DNA of 64,000 nt from Nostoc paludosum FACHB-159 (GCF_014698835.1 NZ_JACJTU010000026.1:1-64000), one strand, 5' to 3'. Shown: positions 17,755 to 27,311, counted from the stretch's first letter. Program-made: numbers and translations. The notes: generated by a model from the sequence alone, not told the origin.

Positions 17755-19140
17755 ATGCTAGGACAATTATTAGACGGACGTTACCAAGTCCTTCAAGTTT
17801 TAGGCAAAGGAGGATTTGGTCAAACCTACATTGCCCAAGATACCCACAGGCCTGGTTTTCCGAAATGCGTAGTCAAACACCTCAAGCCAGCCACTCGCAG
17901 TGTTGAATTTCTCGAAACTGCCAGACGGCTATTTACCAGTGAGGCAGAAACACTAGAACAACTTGGAACCCATGACCAAATTCCTCGGCTTTTAGCCTAT
18001 TTTGAACACAACCAAGAGTTTTTCTTGGTGCAAGATTACATTGAAGGGCATACTCTCAAAGCAGAACTACCTCCCAACGGACGTTGGACAGAAGATCGAG
18101 TAATTCAACTCCTCAAACAAATATTGGGTATTCTGCAATTTATTCATAGCCATAACGTTATTCATCGAGATATCAAGCCAGACAATATAATTAGGCGGCA
18201 ACAAGACGGTAACTTAGTGCTGATTGACTTTGGTGCAGTCAAACAAATGGAAACTCAACTACTCACAGTTGTAGGGCACACCAGGGCTAGTATTATTATT
18301 GGCACCCCAGGATACATGTCTACAGAACAAGGGCAAGGTAAGCCCCGACCCAACAGTGATATTTATTCGTTGGGCATTATTGCTATTCAAGCGTTGACAG
18401 GTATACATCCGACAAACTTTGAGGAAGACCCAGATACAGGAGAAATTTCTTGGCAGCATCAGGCTAATGTTAGTTCTGAATTGGCATTTGTGCTATCTAA
18501 GATGGTGTTACACCACTTTAAACAGCGCTATCAGTCTGCGGCTGAAGTTCTACGCGTGCTTGAGCATCTTAATACCAAAGTAGAAGCCCAATTACCTCAA
18601 CCTTCAGATTTTACAGAACCCCCTCAAGCTTCACTTTCTCAACAAAATTCAATTGGATATTCATCTGCTTCTATTTTGTCTCCAGAAAATTACAATCGCT
18701 TAGAAAAAATTCTCTTGGAATTAGTCGGGCCTGTTGCGCCAAGATTACTCCAACAAGTTGCACTCTCAGCAGGCAACTGCGAAGAATTAATTAGTCGATT
18801 AGAAGTTCATCTGCGAGGAAATGAACAACTTGATTTTCACAATAAAACAATATTTTTATTAGAAAAACCCACTTTACTCCAAGATGTTACTGTTAAATCC
18901 GATCGCTCGGAAATTAACCCCAATAATTTCCCAAATCAAGAAGAAGTCATCAGCGACAAATTTGTGGAAAAATGCGAACGGGAATTAGCTGATTTAATCG
19001 GCCCAATAGCTAAATTCTTAGTGCAAAAAACTGTTAAATCTTCTGGACAAATTTCTCGTGCAGAACTAGTAAAAATTTTAGCCTCAAAAATTCCTGAAGC
19101 TCAAAAAGCCTTACAATTTGAACAACGTTTGCTTTCTTGA
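17755..19140 (+). CDS. Ser/Thr protein kinase with duplicated C-terminal helical module
   Basis: A 461-aa protein. The Hanks-type kinase domain spans about 10-280: glycine loop GKGGFGQTY, Lys41, catalytic HRDIKPDN with Asp139, and DFG at 158-160. No membrane span follows. The C-terminus instead carries two copies of a helical module with an LIGP(I/V)A core: ILLELVGPVAPRLL (about 312-352) and ELADLIGPIAKFLV (about 400-455). Similar LIGPIA modules end some bacterial sensors and regulators, where they probably mediate contacts. The kinase should be soluble and phosphorylate Ser/Thr on unknown partners. Confidence 0.9.
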   Translation: MLGQLLDGRYQVLQVLGKGGFGQTYIAQDTHRPGFPKCVVKHLKPATRSVEFLETARRLFTSEAETLEQLGTHDQIPRLLAYFEHNQEFFLVQDYIEGHTLKAELPPNGRWTEDRVIQLLKQILGILQFIHSHNVIHRDIKPDNIIRRQQDGNLVLIDFGAVKQMETQLLTVVGHTRASIIIGTPGYMSTEQGQGKPRPNSDIYSLGIIAIQALTGIHPTNFEEDPDTGEISWQHQANVSSELAFVLSKMVLHHFKQRYQSAAEVLRVLEHLNTKVEAQLPQPSDFTEPPQASLSQQNSIGYSSASILSPENYNRLEKILLELVGPVAPRLLQQVALSAGNCEELISRLEVHLRGNEQLDFHNKTIFLLEKPTLLQDVTVKSDRSEINPNNFPNQEEVISDKFVEKCERELADLIGPIAKFLVQKTVKSSGQISRAELVKILASKIPEAQKALQFEQRLLS

Positions 19141-19200
19141 ATTGGGCATGGGGCATGGGGCATAGGGCATTGGTTATTCTCCGCGTCCCCATGCACCATA
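19141..19200. repeat. GGGCATG heptamer STRR between convergent genes
   Basis: Repeated GGGCATG/GGGCATA units followed by a short C-rich run fill the gap between the kinase and the convergent haem-sensor gene. Confidence 0.65.
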
Positions 19201-19211
19201 ACCATAATTAT

Positions 19212-20126
19212 TTAACTCTGATTATTAAGTATATCCATAGCTATTCTTAAGCTAGATTTCATCCGATTAAATGCTTCTGCTAATCCACCAATTTCATCAT
19301 TAGATATTTCTTCAAAATCAGCAGTCATGTCACCAGTACTGACTCTTTGTGCGATTTTTTCAATTCTTTTTATTCTTTGAATTACAGCTTTTTTAATTAA
19401 AAAGTTAATCAAGAAAATTATAATTGCAAAGATAGTAATCAAAAGCCCCATAATCAATATCCAAGTCCGTTTGGCATTGGCAAAAATTTCTTCTGAAGGG
19501 ACAGAAATTACTTGAGCAGAAACAATGTCGTTCAGTTTCCAGCCAAAGCCATTTTCAGAACCATAAGTTGCTAATTGGCTTTTAGGGGCCTGATCTGGTG
19601 TAGAATGACATCGTAAACATTGCTGCTGTGTAATCTTCAGTGGTTGGGCAATGTAAAATACCTCACCTTCTGGCAAGTCTCGAAAGCCAGTAATTTCTAA
19701 AGTGTTTGGTTCGTTGCGAAAACGCTGTACAAGTTCAGTTTCAAAAGTATCAGCTTTATCTGCTAAATTTGTGGGATTAAGTGTCGCATCTTTATGAAAA
19801 AAGTTTTTATATTCAGGCTTTTTGCGAAAATTTTCAAAAACCTCTTTTGAGGAAAAAGTTGGCACTATTTCAGGCATGAATGTTGGATTAGTTTCTAGTC
19901 TAGGTGCTAATAAGGGATCAATCCGAATCTGTGTATAGTTTCTAACTGCATTCACCATTTGGATGAGAATTTGCGCTTGAGAAGTTACTTCATTTTGCGC
20001 TCTCCCCTGAAGTACACTAGATAAGGCAATGCCACTTCCCAAAATACTGACTATGAAAACTAATATTAAAAGTAGATTAAATTTAGCACTTATTTTTAAG
20101 TTTTTTAACGTAATGTTGTTTAACAT
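19212..20126 (-). CDS. Tll0287-like (DUF3365) c-type haem sensor with HAMP domain
   Basis: A 304-aa membrane protein. TM1 is at about 14-36, followed by an extracytoplasmic domain of the Tll0287/DUF3365 type with one c-haem motif, CLRCH, near residue 170. TM2 is near 225-250, followed by a HAMP linker (IKRIEKIAQRVSTGDMTADF). The protein stops soon after HAMP and has no kinase, cyclase or methyl-accepting domain, so its output must be a partner protein. Family members are thought to sense redox state or small ligands through the haem. It is divergent from a PhnD-like lipoprotein gene, suggesting a joint role. Confidence 0.88.
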   Translation of the reverse strand: MLNNITLKNLKISAKFNLLLILVFIVSILGSGIALSSVLQGRAQNEVTSQAQILIQMVNAVRNYTQIRIDPLLAPRLETNPTFMPEIVPTFSSKEVFENFRKKPEYKNFFHKDATLNPTNLADKADTFETELVQRFRNEPNTLEITGFRDLPEGEVFYIAQPLKITQQQCLRCHSTPDQAPKSQLATYGSENGFGWKLNDIVSAQVISVPSEEIFANAKRTWILIMGLLITIFAIIIFLINFLIKKAVIQRIKRIEKIAQRVSTGDMTADFEEISNDEIGGLAEAFNRMKSSLRIAMDILNNQS

Positions 20127-20307
20127 AACCTAAGCAACGAAGTTGGTATATGAGTTTGTTTAATATCTATTTATACCTATTACAAAACTGGCGATCGCTT
20201 AATTAATAAATATTAATTTTTTGTTTAAATTTTGTTTATTTAAGCTGTAAATAAGTTTATTTAAATTAGTTCTCTAACCCAAATTATTTTCTCAATCATA
20301 ATTAGTG

Positions 20308-21201
20308 ATGGTTTTCCGATTTCCCCGCCGTTTATTTCTATTTCATGTACTAGGTTTGGCATTTGCTAGTTGCCAACCAAGACGTAAGTTTGAAGGCCCG
20401 TTAACTATCGGCGTTATTAACTATGGTGGAGGCGAACAAATAATTAACCAATATGCTAAATTCAATACTTATTTAGGTGAAAAAACAAACTCATATATTC
20501 AATTAGAGCCTGCTTTTAATGAAAACAAAGCTGTTGAACGCCTTGAGGCTCGTGCTTGGTCGTTGGTCTTTGCGCCACCAGGTTTAGCGGCTATTGCCAT
20601 CGCACGGCATCAATATGTTCCTTTATTTCCTTTAGTAGGTATTAGTAATTTGCGTTCAATTTTTGTTGTTCGCAAAGACAGTTCAATATCTGAATTAAAA
20701 CAACTACAAGGTCAAACAGTAGCTTTAGGCCAGTTAGGCTCGGCAACAGGATATTATTTTCCTCTTTACAACCTTTATGGTACAACACTGGCTGAAATAT
20801 TGTTTGCACCCACACCAAAAGCAGGGCTGGAATTTGTAGCTCAAGGAAAAGTCAACGCCTGTGCAGTTTCGGAGGCTGATTTGAGTCTCTATGCTTCACA
20901 GTTTAGCCCGACCGAATTCCGCATACTTTTTAAAGATCCCCACTATGTACCACTGGGTGTGGTTTTGATTGGGCCTAATATAGAGCGCAACCGTCAAGAA
21001 TTCATCCGCAAAGTAATGAGCGAATTACCTTCAGGTTTAGCTCAAGAAGTTGGCTACGTACCCAACGGACAAGTACCGGATTACAAATATATGATTTCTG
21101 TGGTAGACCGAGTAAGTTCAATTGCTTCTAATTTGCAGACTAAACCTGTGCGTTTGTTTGAATCAAAAATGCCAATAGAGGGAACAGGCAATAGGCAATA
21201 G
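20308..21201 (+). CDS. PhnD-like substrate-binding lipoprotein
   Basis: About 297 aa. A hydrophobic leader with a lipobox-like AFASC (Cys near 23) indicates a lipoprotein. The rest is a PhnD-type periplasmic binding domain: LTIGVINYGGGEQII, ARAWSLVFAPPGLAAIAI, LQGQTVALGQLGSATGYYFPLY, KVNACAVSEADL. Family members bind phosphate, phosphite, phosphonates or related anions. No permease or ATPase gene follows, and the neighbour is a divergent haem sensor. It may therefore be a sensory binding protein rather than part of an importer. GTG at 20305 directly precedes the chosen ATG; neither has a clear ribosome site. Confidence 0.85.
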   Translation: MVFRFPRRLFLFHVLGLAFASCQPRRKFEGPLTIGVINYGGGEQIINQYAKFNTYLGEKTNSYIQLEPAFNENKAVERLEARAWSLVFAPPGLAAIAIARHQYVPLFPLVGISNLRSIFVVRKDSSISELKQLQGQTVALGQLGSATGYYFPLYNLYGTTLAEILFAPTPKAGLEFVAQGKVNACAVSEADLSLYASQFSPTEFRILFKDPHYVPLGVVLIGPNIERNRQEFIRKVMSELPSGLAQEVGYVPNGQVPDYKYMISVVDRVSSIASNLQTKPVRLFESKMPIEGTGNRQ

Positions 21202-21337
21202 GCTTGCTAAAGTCTTTGGGTGTAGATGTTTTTTGAGCAGTTTATGTTGTAAACTATGCTTCAAATGCTGTCAATTTTGAATTTTTAATCCAAATCCAAA
21301 ATTTAAAATCTCAAATCTAAAATTTTGTGAGTTGCTT

Positions 21338-21742
21338 TTAACTAACAATTCCCAAATTGCTGTAAACTTCGATTAAATTTCCATCAGGATCTCGAAAATG
21401 GGCTGTGCGAATTCCCCAATCTGAACGGTCTGTTGGTGGAGTGACAACGATCGCATTAGTATTTTTTACTTCTTCGTACACTTCATCCACGTTATCCACT
21501 GCGAAAATCAAGACAATTTTATCTCGATTGGCAACATACGAAGGCTGATCGATTCTTGGGACTACTTGAGCCATTAATTCTTGTTTGAACAAACCGAGTT
21601 TGAGATTTCCGCTATTAAACTCAGCATATCCGCTATTTTCATCGCCCCAATCGACATCGAATTTTAGCAAATCTCGGTAAAACAAAAAAGAATCTTTGTA
21701 ATTGGAGACAAGCAGTCTCAAGTGTGTTAGCTGAAGCTTCAT
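21338..21742 (-). CDS. VOC-superfamily (glyoxalase/dioxygenase-like) protein
   Basis: A 134-aa protein with the paired beta-alpha-beta-beta-beta motifs of the vicinal oxygen chelate fold. It starts LQLTHLRLLVSNYKDSFLFYRDLL and ends AHFRDPDGNLIEVYSNLG, with His and Glu at metal-ligand positions. Members include glyoxalases, extradiol dioxygenases and antibiotic-binding proteins. The substrate cannot be deduced. It lies 15 bases downstream of miaE on the same strand and is probably co-transcribed with it. Confidence 0.85.
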   Translation of the reverse strand: MKLQLTHLRLLVSNYKDSFLFYRDLLKFDVDWGDENSGYAEFNSGNLKLGLFKQELMAQVVPRIDQPSYVANRDKIVLIFAVDNVDEVYEEVKNTNAIVVTPPTDRSDWGIRTAHFRDPDGNLIEVYSNLGIVS

Positions 21743-21757
21743 AGTGGCCTTGGTCTA

Positions 21758-22354
21758 CTAACTGTGGATTCTAGGTTCTGGATGCAAAGTTGCCAGCAGC
21801 TCACTTTCAACAATTGCTAATTCATCAAGGCGTTGCATGACAATTTCTTTGTCGAAGTAAGTAGCAGCTAAAACCCAATATATACCGTAGTGGCGCGCTT
21901 CGGACGCCATAAGGCCACGATAAAATTTTGCTAATTCTGGCTCTGGACAGTAAGCAGCTAATAACCCCAGGCGTTCGTGGCTGCGTGCTTCGATTAAGCC
22001 AGTGACTAGTAAGGAATCTAAAAATCGCTGGGGTTCTTGAGGACGTACAACAGCTTTTAAACCCGCCCCATAAGGAGGCGGTGGTAAGGGAGCCAAAGGA
22101 ATATTGCGCCGTTCTAGCCATTGGTTAACTAGCTCGAAGTGTTCTAGTTCTTCGCGGGCGATCGCTGTGAGTTCCCGCACCATTTTAGTATTAGAAGGGT
22201 AGCGGAACATAAAGTTCAACGCCACCCCTGCGGCTTTACGTTCGCAGTGGGAGTGGTCGAGTAAGATGATATCTAAGTTAGCGATCGCTTGTTCGATCCA
22301 AGCAGAACTTGTGGGCTGTTTTAGGGCGTTGATAGTCGGTAACTGAGTAAGCAC
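21758..22354 (-). CDS. miaE: tRNA-(ms2io6A)-hydroxylase MiaE
   Basis: A 198-aa ferritin-like di-iron protein. The metal ligands are visible as HSHCERKAAG, REELEHFE, GLIEARSHER and SEARHYG. MiaE hydroxylates the isopentenyl group of 2-methylthio-N6-isopentenyladenosine at position 37 of tRNAs that read U-starting codons, an O2-dependent step. Length and motif order match the family. A VOC gene follows after 15 bases. Confidence 0.9.
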   Translation of the reverse strand: MLTQLPTINALKQPTSSAWIEQAIANLDIILLDHSHCERKAAGVALNFMFRYPSNTKMVRELTAIAREELEHFELVNQWLERRNIPLAPLPPPPYGAGLKAVVRPQEPQRFLDSLLVTGLIEARSHERLGLLAAYCPEPELAKFYRGLMASEARHYGIYWVLAATYFDKEIVMQRLDELAIVESELLATLHPEPRIHS

Positions 22355-22680
22355 ATCACAAAAATCTAGAATTGCAATTTTGCTGAGTACCCCAGCAAAC
22401 TGATTTTACAGCAGAATTCAGAGCTTGAGGGTTAAAAGGAAATAGAGAACGAGCAACACTTCTCTTCGAGACGCTTTTTTCATCTGGCAAACTCCTAGTT
22501 TAATTGTTTTTTTTACCCAAAAAAGCTATTAGAAATTTATATATTTCCTAAATTAAGAAAATGTCTTAAATAAACTGTTTTTAACCTCCTATTAAATTCA
22601 AATAAACTGCTCATCCTAGATAATTGAGCCTGGCTACTTGCAACAAATTAAGCCCGATCAAAAATATTAGGGAGCATACA
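22355..22680. other. Upstream region between miaE and phoX
   Basis: A divergent spacer holding both promoters. I found no gene and no clear Pho box (tandem CTTAACCT-like repeats), although such boxes are degenerate in cyanobacteria. Confidence 0.4.
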
Positions 22681-23940
22681 TTGAATCTATCAAGACGCGA
22701 GTTTTTTACCTTGGCAGGGGCATCGGCTACAGGTGCTGTTCTCCTATCTCCTTTGCAAGCCTTCTATGCTAAACCGGCGATCGCTGCGGGCCCCTACGGC
22801 AATTTAGTGGCCGACCCCAACCGAGTATTAGATTTACCACCTGGATTCACCTACCGCAGACTGTCCGAAACCGGTCAAACGATGAATGATGGTTACCGAG
22901 TACCCGGTGGTCACGATGGTATGGGTGCTTTTCCAGGTTCCAATGGCAATACGATTCTAATTCGCAATCACGAACTCACTCCCAGTTCTAGCAATGGTTT
23001 GAGCGCTCCTACTGGCAGCAAGTACAACTCAAATGCGAGGGGCGGTTGCACTAAATTGGTTGTTAGTTCTTCGCGCACCTTGATAGAACATCGGGGAGTC
23101 CTGGCAGGAACCATTCGTAATTGTGCCGGTGGCCCTACGCCTTCAGGGTCTTGGCTAACCTGTGAGGAAACTTTTGAAACCAATAACAGCAAGAGGCATG
23201 GTTATGTTTTTGAAGTTCCTAGCAGTGCAAGTACTTTTGTTACTCCCGTTCCACTAACCGCAATGGGGCGTTTTAATCACGAGGCTGCCGCTGTAGACCC
23301 CAACACAGGGTATATCTACATGACTGAAGACCAGGGGAACGGGCTGTTCTACCGCTTCATTCCCAACCAAACCAACAACCTGAGTGCTGGTGGCTTGTTA
23401 TACGCCTTAAGGATTATAGGGTCGTCTGGAATCAACACAGCTACAGGTTTCCCAAAAAATACGCCTAGAGCGGTAGATTGGGTACAGATTAACACTCCCG
23501 ATCCCGCCACTGATACCGTCAGAACAGAAGGGTTTAACAAAGGTGCCGCCAGGTTTTCTGGTGGGGAAGGCATCTTTTATGGCGGTGGTTATGTATACTT
23601 CACTTGCAAGAGTGGGGGTAGTTCTGGAGATGGGCAGATTTGGCGTTATTCGCCCACTAACAATACTGTTGAACTCTATATTGAACCCAACAATTCTGGC
23701 GTTCTAGACAATCCAGACAATATTGTGGTTTTCCCCAACCGGGACATCTTTCTCTGTGAAGATGGGGATGGAACGGATTACATTCTGGGCATTACTCCGA
23801 CTGGCAGTCTTTACAAGTTTGCTAAGAACGCTCTCAATACATCAGAGTTCGCTGGGGTTTGCTTCTCCCCCGACGGTCAGACAATGTTTGTCAACATGCA
23901 GAGTCCAGGAATAACCTTTGCTATCTGGGGGCCCTGGTAA
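22681..23940 (+). CDS. phoX: PhoX-family (DUF839) alkaline phosphatase, Tat-exported
   Basis: About 420 aa. A twin-arginine signal (SRREFFTLAGASATGAVLL) opens the protein, so it is exported folded. The body matches the PhoX/DUF839 beta-propeller: IRNHELTP, TCEETFETN, GRFNHEAAAVDP, YMTEDQG, FSGGEGIFYGGG, NPDNIVVFP. PhoX enzymes use Ca and Fe to release phosphate from organic monoesters during P limitation. I chose TTG 22681 because AGGGAG at 22669-22674 sits 6 bases before it and the Tat motif then falls at the N-terminus; a frame from TTG 22624 would add 19 unlikely residues. It is convergent with a PPK2 gene. Confidence 0.87.
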   Translation: MNLSRREFFTLAGASATGAVLLSPLQAFYAKPAIAAGPYGNLVADPNRVLDLPPGFTYRRLSETGQTMNDGYRVPGGHDGMGAFPGSNGNTILIRNHELTPSSSNGLSAPTGSKYNSNARGGCTKLVVSSSRTLIEHRGVLAGTIRNCAGGPTPSGSWLTCEETFETNNSKRHGYVFEVPSSASTFVTPVPLTAMGRFNHEAAAVDPNTGYIYMTEDQGNGLFYRFIPNQTNNLSAGGLLYALRIIGSSGINTATGFPKNTPRAVDWVQINTPDPATDTVRTEGFNKGAARFSGGEGIFYGGGYVYFTCKSGGSSGDGQIWRYSPTNNTVELYIEPNNSGVLDNPDNIVVFPNRDIFLCEDGDGTDYILGITPTGSLYKFAKNALNTSEFAGVCFSPDGQTMFVNMQSPGITFAIWGPW

Positions 23941-23956
23941 TAATCAACATAATTAC

Positions 23957-24088
23957 TAATTCGTAATTCGTAATTCGTAATTCGTAATTAAAGGTGTTAT
24001 AAAATTTCAATTTAGTCGCCTTAAATTAATTGGGGTCTGAATCCTCAATTAATTAAATTACGAATTACGAATTATCAATTACGAATTA
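23957..24088. repeat. Heptamer STRR (TAATTCG) with inverted arm between phoX and ppk2
   Basis: About five TAATTCG units lie at 23957-23989 and the complementary AATTACG units at 24056-24088, around a 66-base centre. The arrangement occupies the whole gap between two convergent genes and could fold as a long cruciform or act as a bidirectional terminator. Confidence 0.8.
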
Positions 24089-24089
24089 T

Positions 24090-25013
24090 TTAAGGGTCTT
24101 CTTGTTCCAAAATGCGTTTTGCTTCTAAAAGTTGCTGTTTGTGTTCCTCTGTAACTGTCGGGTATTTTAGATTTAGTTCTTCTAGTTTTGTGCAGATGAT
24201 ATCGGCAACTACCAAGCGCGTAAACCATTTGCGATCGCCAGGAATAATATACCACGGTGCCCATTTTGTGCTAGTGTGATTAAAGACTTCTTCATAAGCA
24301 TCCATATAATCATTCCAAAAAGCTCTTTCCCGAACATCGTTAGCTGAAAATTTCCAATTTTTTTCTGGCAATTCAATCCTTTCTAGAAATCGTTTTTTCT
24401 GCTCTGATTTTGAGACATTCAAAAAAAACTTTAAAATAATTACACCATTATCCACTAAATATTTTTCCAAGTTGTTAATTTCTTGAAAACGTTGTTTCCA
24501 TATCTGATTTCCTTCACTAAATTTCGGTAATTGTTGCTTTTTGAGCATTTCTGGATGGACGCGAACAACTAGAGTTTCTTCATAGTATGAACGGTTAAAT
24601 ATACCAATTCGACCTCTCTCTGGCAAAGCCTTTGTCGTTCGCCACAGGTAGTCATGGTCTAATTCTTCTGTACTCGGCCCTTTAAAACTAAATACTTGAA
24701 ATCCTTGTGGGTTGACGCCAGACATCACGTGTTTAATTGTGCTGTCTTTACCAGCAGCGTCCATAGCCTGAAAAATAATTAACAAGGCATAAGTATTTTG
24801 AGCATAGAGAATATTTTGGTAATTTGCTAATCGTTCAATATCTGATTTTAATTTAGTTAGAGCATCGGCTTTTTGATAAAAATCGGTTTTATAAGCTGGG
24901 TCATAGTTTTTTTTCAAAGAAATCTTTGAACCTGGTGGAACAATAAAAGCATCATGATTCACGTATAAAATCTCCTCATTTTCGGCGTTTTGGGATCGGA
25001 CGCATGGCTTCAC
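24090..25013 (-). CDS. ppk2: Polyphosphate kinase 2 family protein
   Basis: A 307-aa P-loop kinase of the PPK2 family. Walker A is in QAMDAAGKDSTIKHVM, Walker B/lid residues in FNRSYYEETLVVRVHP, and the conserved GVNPQGFQVFSFKGPS lies between. PPK2 enzymes transfer phosphate between polyphosphate and nucleoside mono- or diphosphates; which direction and nucleotide apply here cannot be read. Convergent PhoX and a nearby PhnD-like gene suggest a phosphorus-scavenging and storage neighbourhood. Its start overlaps the upstream membrane-protein gene by 38 bases. Confidence 0.9.
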   Translation of the reverse strand: MKPCVRSQNAENEEILYVNHDAFIVPPGSKISLKKNYDPAYKTDFYQKADALTKLKSDIERLANYQNILYAQNTYALLIIFQAMDAAGKDSTIKHVMSGVNPQGFQVFSFKGPSTEELDHDYLWRTTKALPERGRIGIFNRSYYEETLVVRVHPEMLKKQQLPKFSEGNQIWKQRFQEINNLEKYLVDNGVIILKFFLNVSKSEQKKRFLERIELPEKNWKFSANDVRERAFWNDYMDAYEEVFNHTSTKWAPWYIIPGDRKWFTRLVVADIICTKLEELNLKYPTVTEEHKQQLLEAKRILEQEDP

Positions 25014-25452
25014 GACCTAACATAAACATTCCTGTGATACCTAAACTGACAAACCAAACATATTGATACCAGTATTGCCGAATCTGCTCTATTGCATTAA
25101 GTTCTGGATGCAAAGTGTTTAAGTACAACACTAGCACTAATATCATTAGCGCTCCAAAACCGATAAAGCTTAAGCCAAGACAAATTCGCGCCGGCCGCAG
25201 TTCAAAATCACTAATATTGTCTAGGTCAATTTCTGACAGTTCTTTAAAAGAATCATCTGCTAAAGATGAGGCTGTTTGCAACCTATTGCTGAGTTTTGGT
25301 GGTAAAATCGGCACTAGTGTTGTTACAGTTGGGCGGCGTAACAAAGCCTCGGTCTCTCGGAGCAATTCTAGTGGCTTACGAGTAGCAGTTGGTTGAGTAA
25401 AATCTATCTTATTTGTAGCAGTTGAAGTCTTAGCTTTGCTTTCAAAATCCAT
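24976..25452 (-). CDS. Two-TM membrane protein of unknown function
   Basis: About 158 aa from the chosen ATG (MDFESKAK). A longer frame from 25518 is less likely because GAGG precedes this ATG by 6 bases. A polar cytoplasmic N-terminal half (KPLELLRETEALLRRPT) is followed by two membrane helices near residues 95-115 and 135-152, and a basic tail (RPIPKRRK). The 3' end overlaps the PPK2 start by 38 bases, so the two are co-expressed. No family recognised. Confidence 0.7.
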   Translation of the reverse strand: MDFESKAKTSTATNKIDFTQPTATRKPLELLRETEALLRRPTVTTLVPILPPKLSNRLQTASSLADDSFKELSEIDLDNISDFELRPARICLGLSFIGFGALMILVLVLYLNTLHPELNAIEQIRQYWYQYVWFVSLGITGMFMLGREAMRPIPKRRK

Positions 25453-25617
25453 ACCACGCCTCACAAGGACAAGGGGATAAGGGGACAAGCTTATATATGA
25501 AAGATAGAAGCTTGTCATCTGGATTACTATATTTTATTCAAATTATTGAGCTTGTATACCCAAGTCTTATGAATTCTGAATTCTGAATTCTGGATTCTAG
25601 ATTCCAAATTCTTACAA

Positions 25618-26880
25618 TTATTCATCCATCTCTTTTAAGGTAGCTAATGCTGACGGAGATAAGCGACTCAGATACCGGAATATCCAGTATTTAAAAATAG
25701 TATTTAAAATTACAGGAAATGTAGCAATAAATAAAAATATTACGTTGTTATTTGCTGGCAAGCCTAAATGTTCTGAGAATCCTTCTAGAACAATTTCCCA
25801 ACCATGCGGTGAGTGGAATCCTACGAATATATCTGTAAACAAAATAATTAAAAAGGCTTTAGCGCTATCACTAAGTCCGTAAACAATATTATCTATAAAC
25901 GCTTTGACAACCACAATTTCTTTTTTACTGAAACTGATGACCAATGCAAAAGAAATTAGTGATATTAAGTCAGCAAAAACATTACTAATACTGCTATTAC
26001 TTTTAATCCGGAATTCTTCAGCTATCTCAGATGCTCTGTCTTTTATCTTTTGTTGTACGGCTGTGGATGATAATTGTGGTGTTTGATTTAGTAAATATTC
26101 AAATCTTAATTCTGCTTGAAAATTACGTAATTTTTGGAGAGCCTCTTTTTCCATGTCAGAATTAATGAAAATTTGAGTTGTATTCTCTCCTCGGATTTTT
26201 TCTACTATGGGATTTACTAACAGTTCTTTAGATAAATGCTGAGTTACCAGCGGTACAAGAATTAGGATAAGGAAAAATCTCAGGGCAATTCTTGTCCTAT
26301 TTCTAGATAATCGATAATTCCTGGTAAAATTTTCTTCTGCATGTGGAGAAAAATCTCCTTTAATTACATTAATACTTCTACCAATAGACCCAGGAAAGAC
26401 TCCAGTCTTTTGAAATGGAGATGTAGTTTTAATTTCCTTAATATCAAATGAGTCTGGCGAATTTTTGATTTTGCTTTGGTTAATTCCCTGGGGTTGAGAA
26501 TCAATGAGTTTATTTTTGATAGCGTACTTTTCTACAATTTCATCAATAACGCGCAATTTTTCTAACAAGGCAGAATTAGAGATATCTATAATTGCCCGAC
26601 TCAATGTAAATTCAGCAAGCCTAATCTTGATGATAGTTAAGTTTTTATCAAGGTATACTTGCCAATAAGACATGACATTTTCAGTATATTTTCCTGAAGC
26701 GGAAGAGATTTTTTTGCCATCAAAATGTTCAATTTCAATATTTTTAATTCTCTGGGCTGCTTCGTAAGCATCCAAGAGTGCCCTTTCTGGTGTATCTACA
26801 AACCAACGATTTGGCGATCGCCAATATTCCTTCAGCTTTTGATAAAGTAATTCTGCTCTGATTGCGAATGACTTTTTCAT
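25618..26880 (-). CDS. pcxA: Proton extrusion protein PcxA (CemA/CotA family)
   Basis: A 420-aa inner-membrane protein. A long soluble N-terminal region (about 1-195) precedes membrane spans near 200-220, 300-325, 345-360 and 385-405. The C-terminal HSPHGWEIVLEGFSEHLGLP segment is highly conserved in PcxA and chloroplast CemA. In Synechocystis, PcxA is needed for light-induced proton extrusion and supports inorganic carbon uptake. It is transcribed alone. Confidence 0.92.
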   Translation of the reverse strand: MKKSFAIRAELLYQKLKEYWRSPNRWFVDTPERALLDAYEAAQRIKNIEIEHFDGKKISSASGKYTENVMSYWQVYLDKNLTIIKIRLAEFTLSRAIIDISNSALLEKLRVIDEIVEKYAIKNKLIDSQPQGINQSKIKNSPDSFDIKEIKTTSPFQKTGVFPGSIGRSINVIKGDFSPHAEENFTRNYRLSRNRTRIALRFFLILILVPLVTQHLSKELLVNPIVEKIRGENTTQIFINSDMEKEALQKLRNFQAELRFEYLLNQTPQLSSTAVQQKIKDRASEIAEEFRIKSNSSISNVFADLISLISFALVISFSKKEIVVVKAFIDNIVYGLSDSAKAFLIILFTDIFVGFHSPHGWEIVLEGFSEHLGLPANNNVIFLFIATFPVILNTIFKYWIFRYLSRLSPSALATLKEMDE

Positions 26881-27074
26881 TATATATAATTAATAATTTA
26901 CAATATTTAGCAGATTTAAATAAGCATGAATAATGGCTAATAGTTAGTTAAAGACATTATTCGCTATTACCCAATAATTATAAGGTAAATCTGTTATTTT
27001 GATTGTACACCTATTGAATGATTAGGTACAGGCAAAGGGCGATTTTCTAAAATTTTAAACTCAAGCGTATCCAC

Positions 27075-27311
27075 ATGGTAAGCAAAACGATGAAATTCAA
27101 GTTATTTGGTCAAAGATTGATAGGGATTGTTATAGGTTCGCTGAGTGCATTTACTACAATTGTAACTATCAGTCAACCTAGCTATGCTGGAAGTACAAAT
27201 TTTTACCAGCCCCTACCTGCGCTGATTTGGATCGCCTTTCTCATCCTCCTGCTTGAAAAATCCGGTCAGCAGCCACTCGATAAATTCATCAAAAGTGATT
27301 TGTTTAGGTAA
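27075..27311 (+). CDS. Possible small exported or membrane protein
   Basis: A 78-aa frame: basic N-terminus, a hydrophobic stretch (LIGIVIGSLSAFTTIVTI) ending SYAGS like a signal-peptidase site, then a second hydrophobic segment (LIWIAFLILLLE) and a polar tail. No family recognised. It could be a genuine small secreted protein or the remnant of a longer gene. Confidence 0.4.
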   Translation: MVSKTMKFKLFGQRLIGIVIGSLSAFTTIVTISQPSYAGSTNFYQPLPALIWIAFLILLLEKSGQQPLDKFIKSDLFR

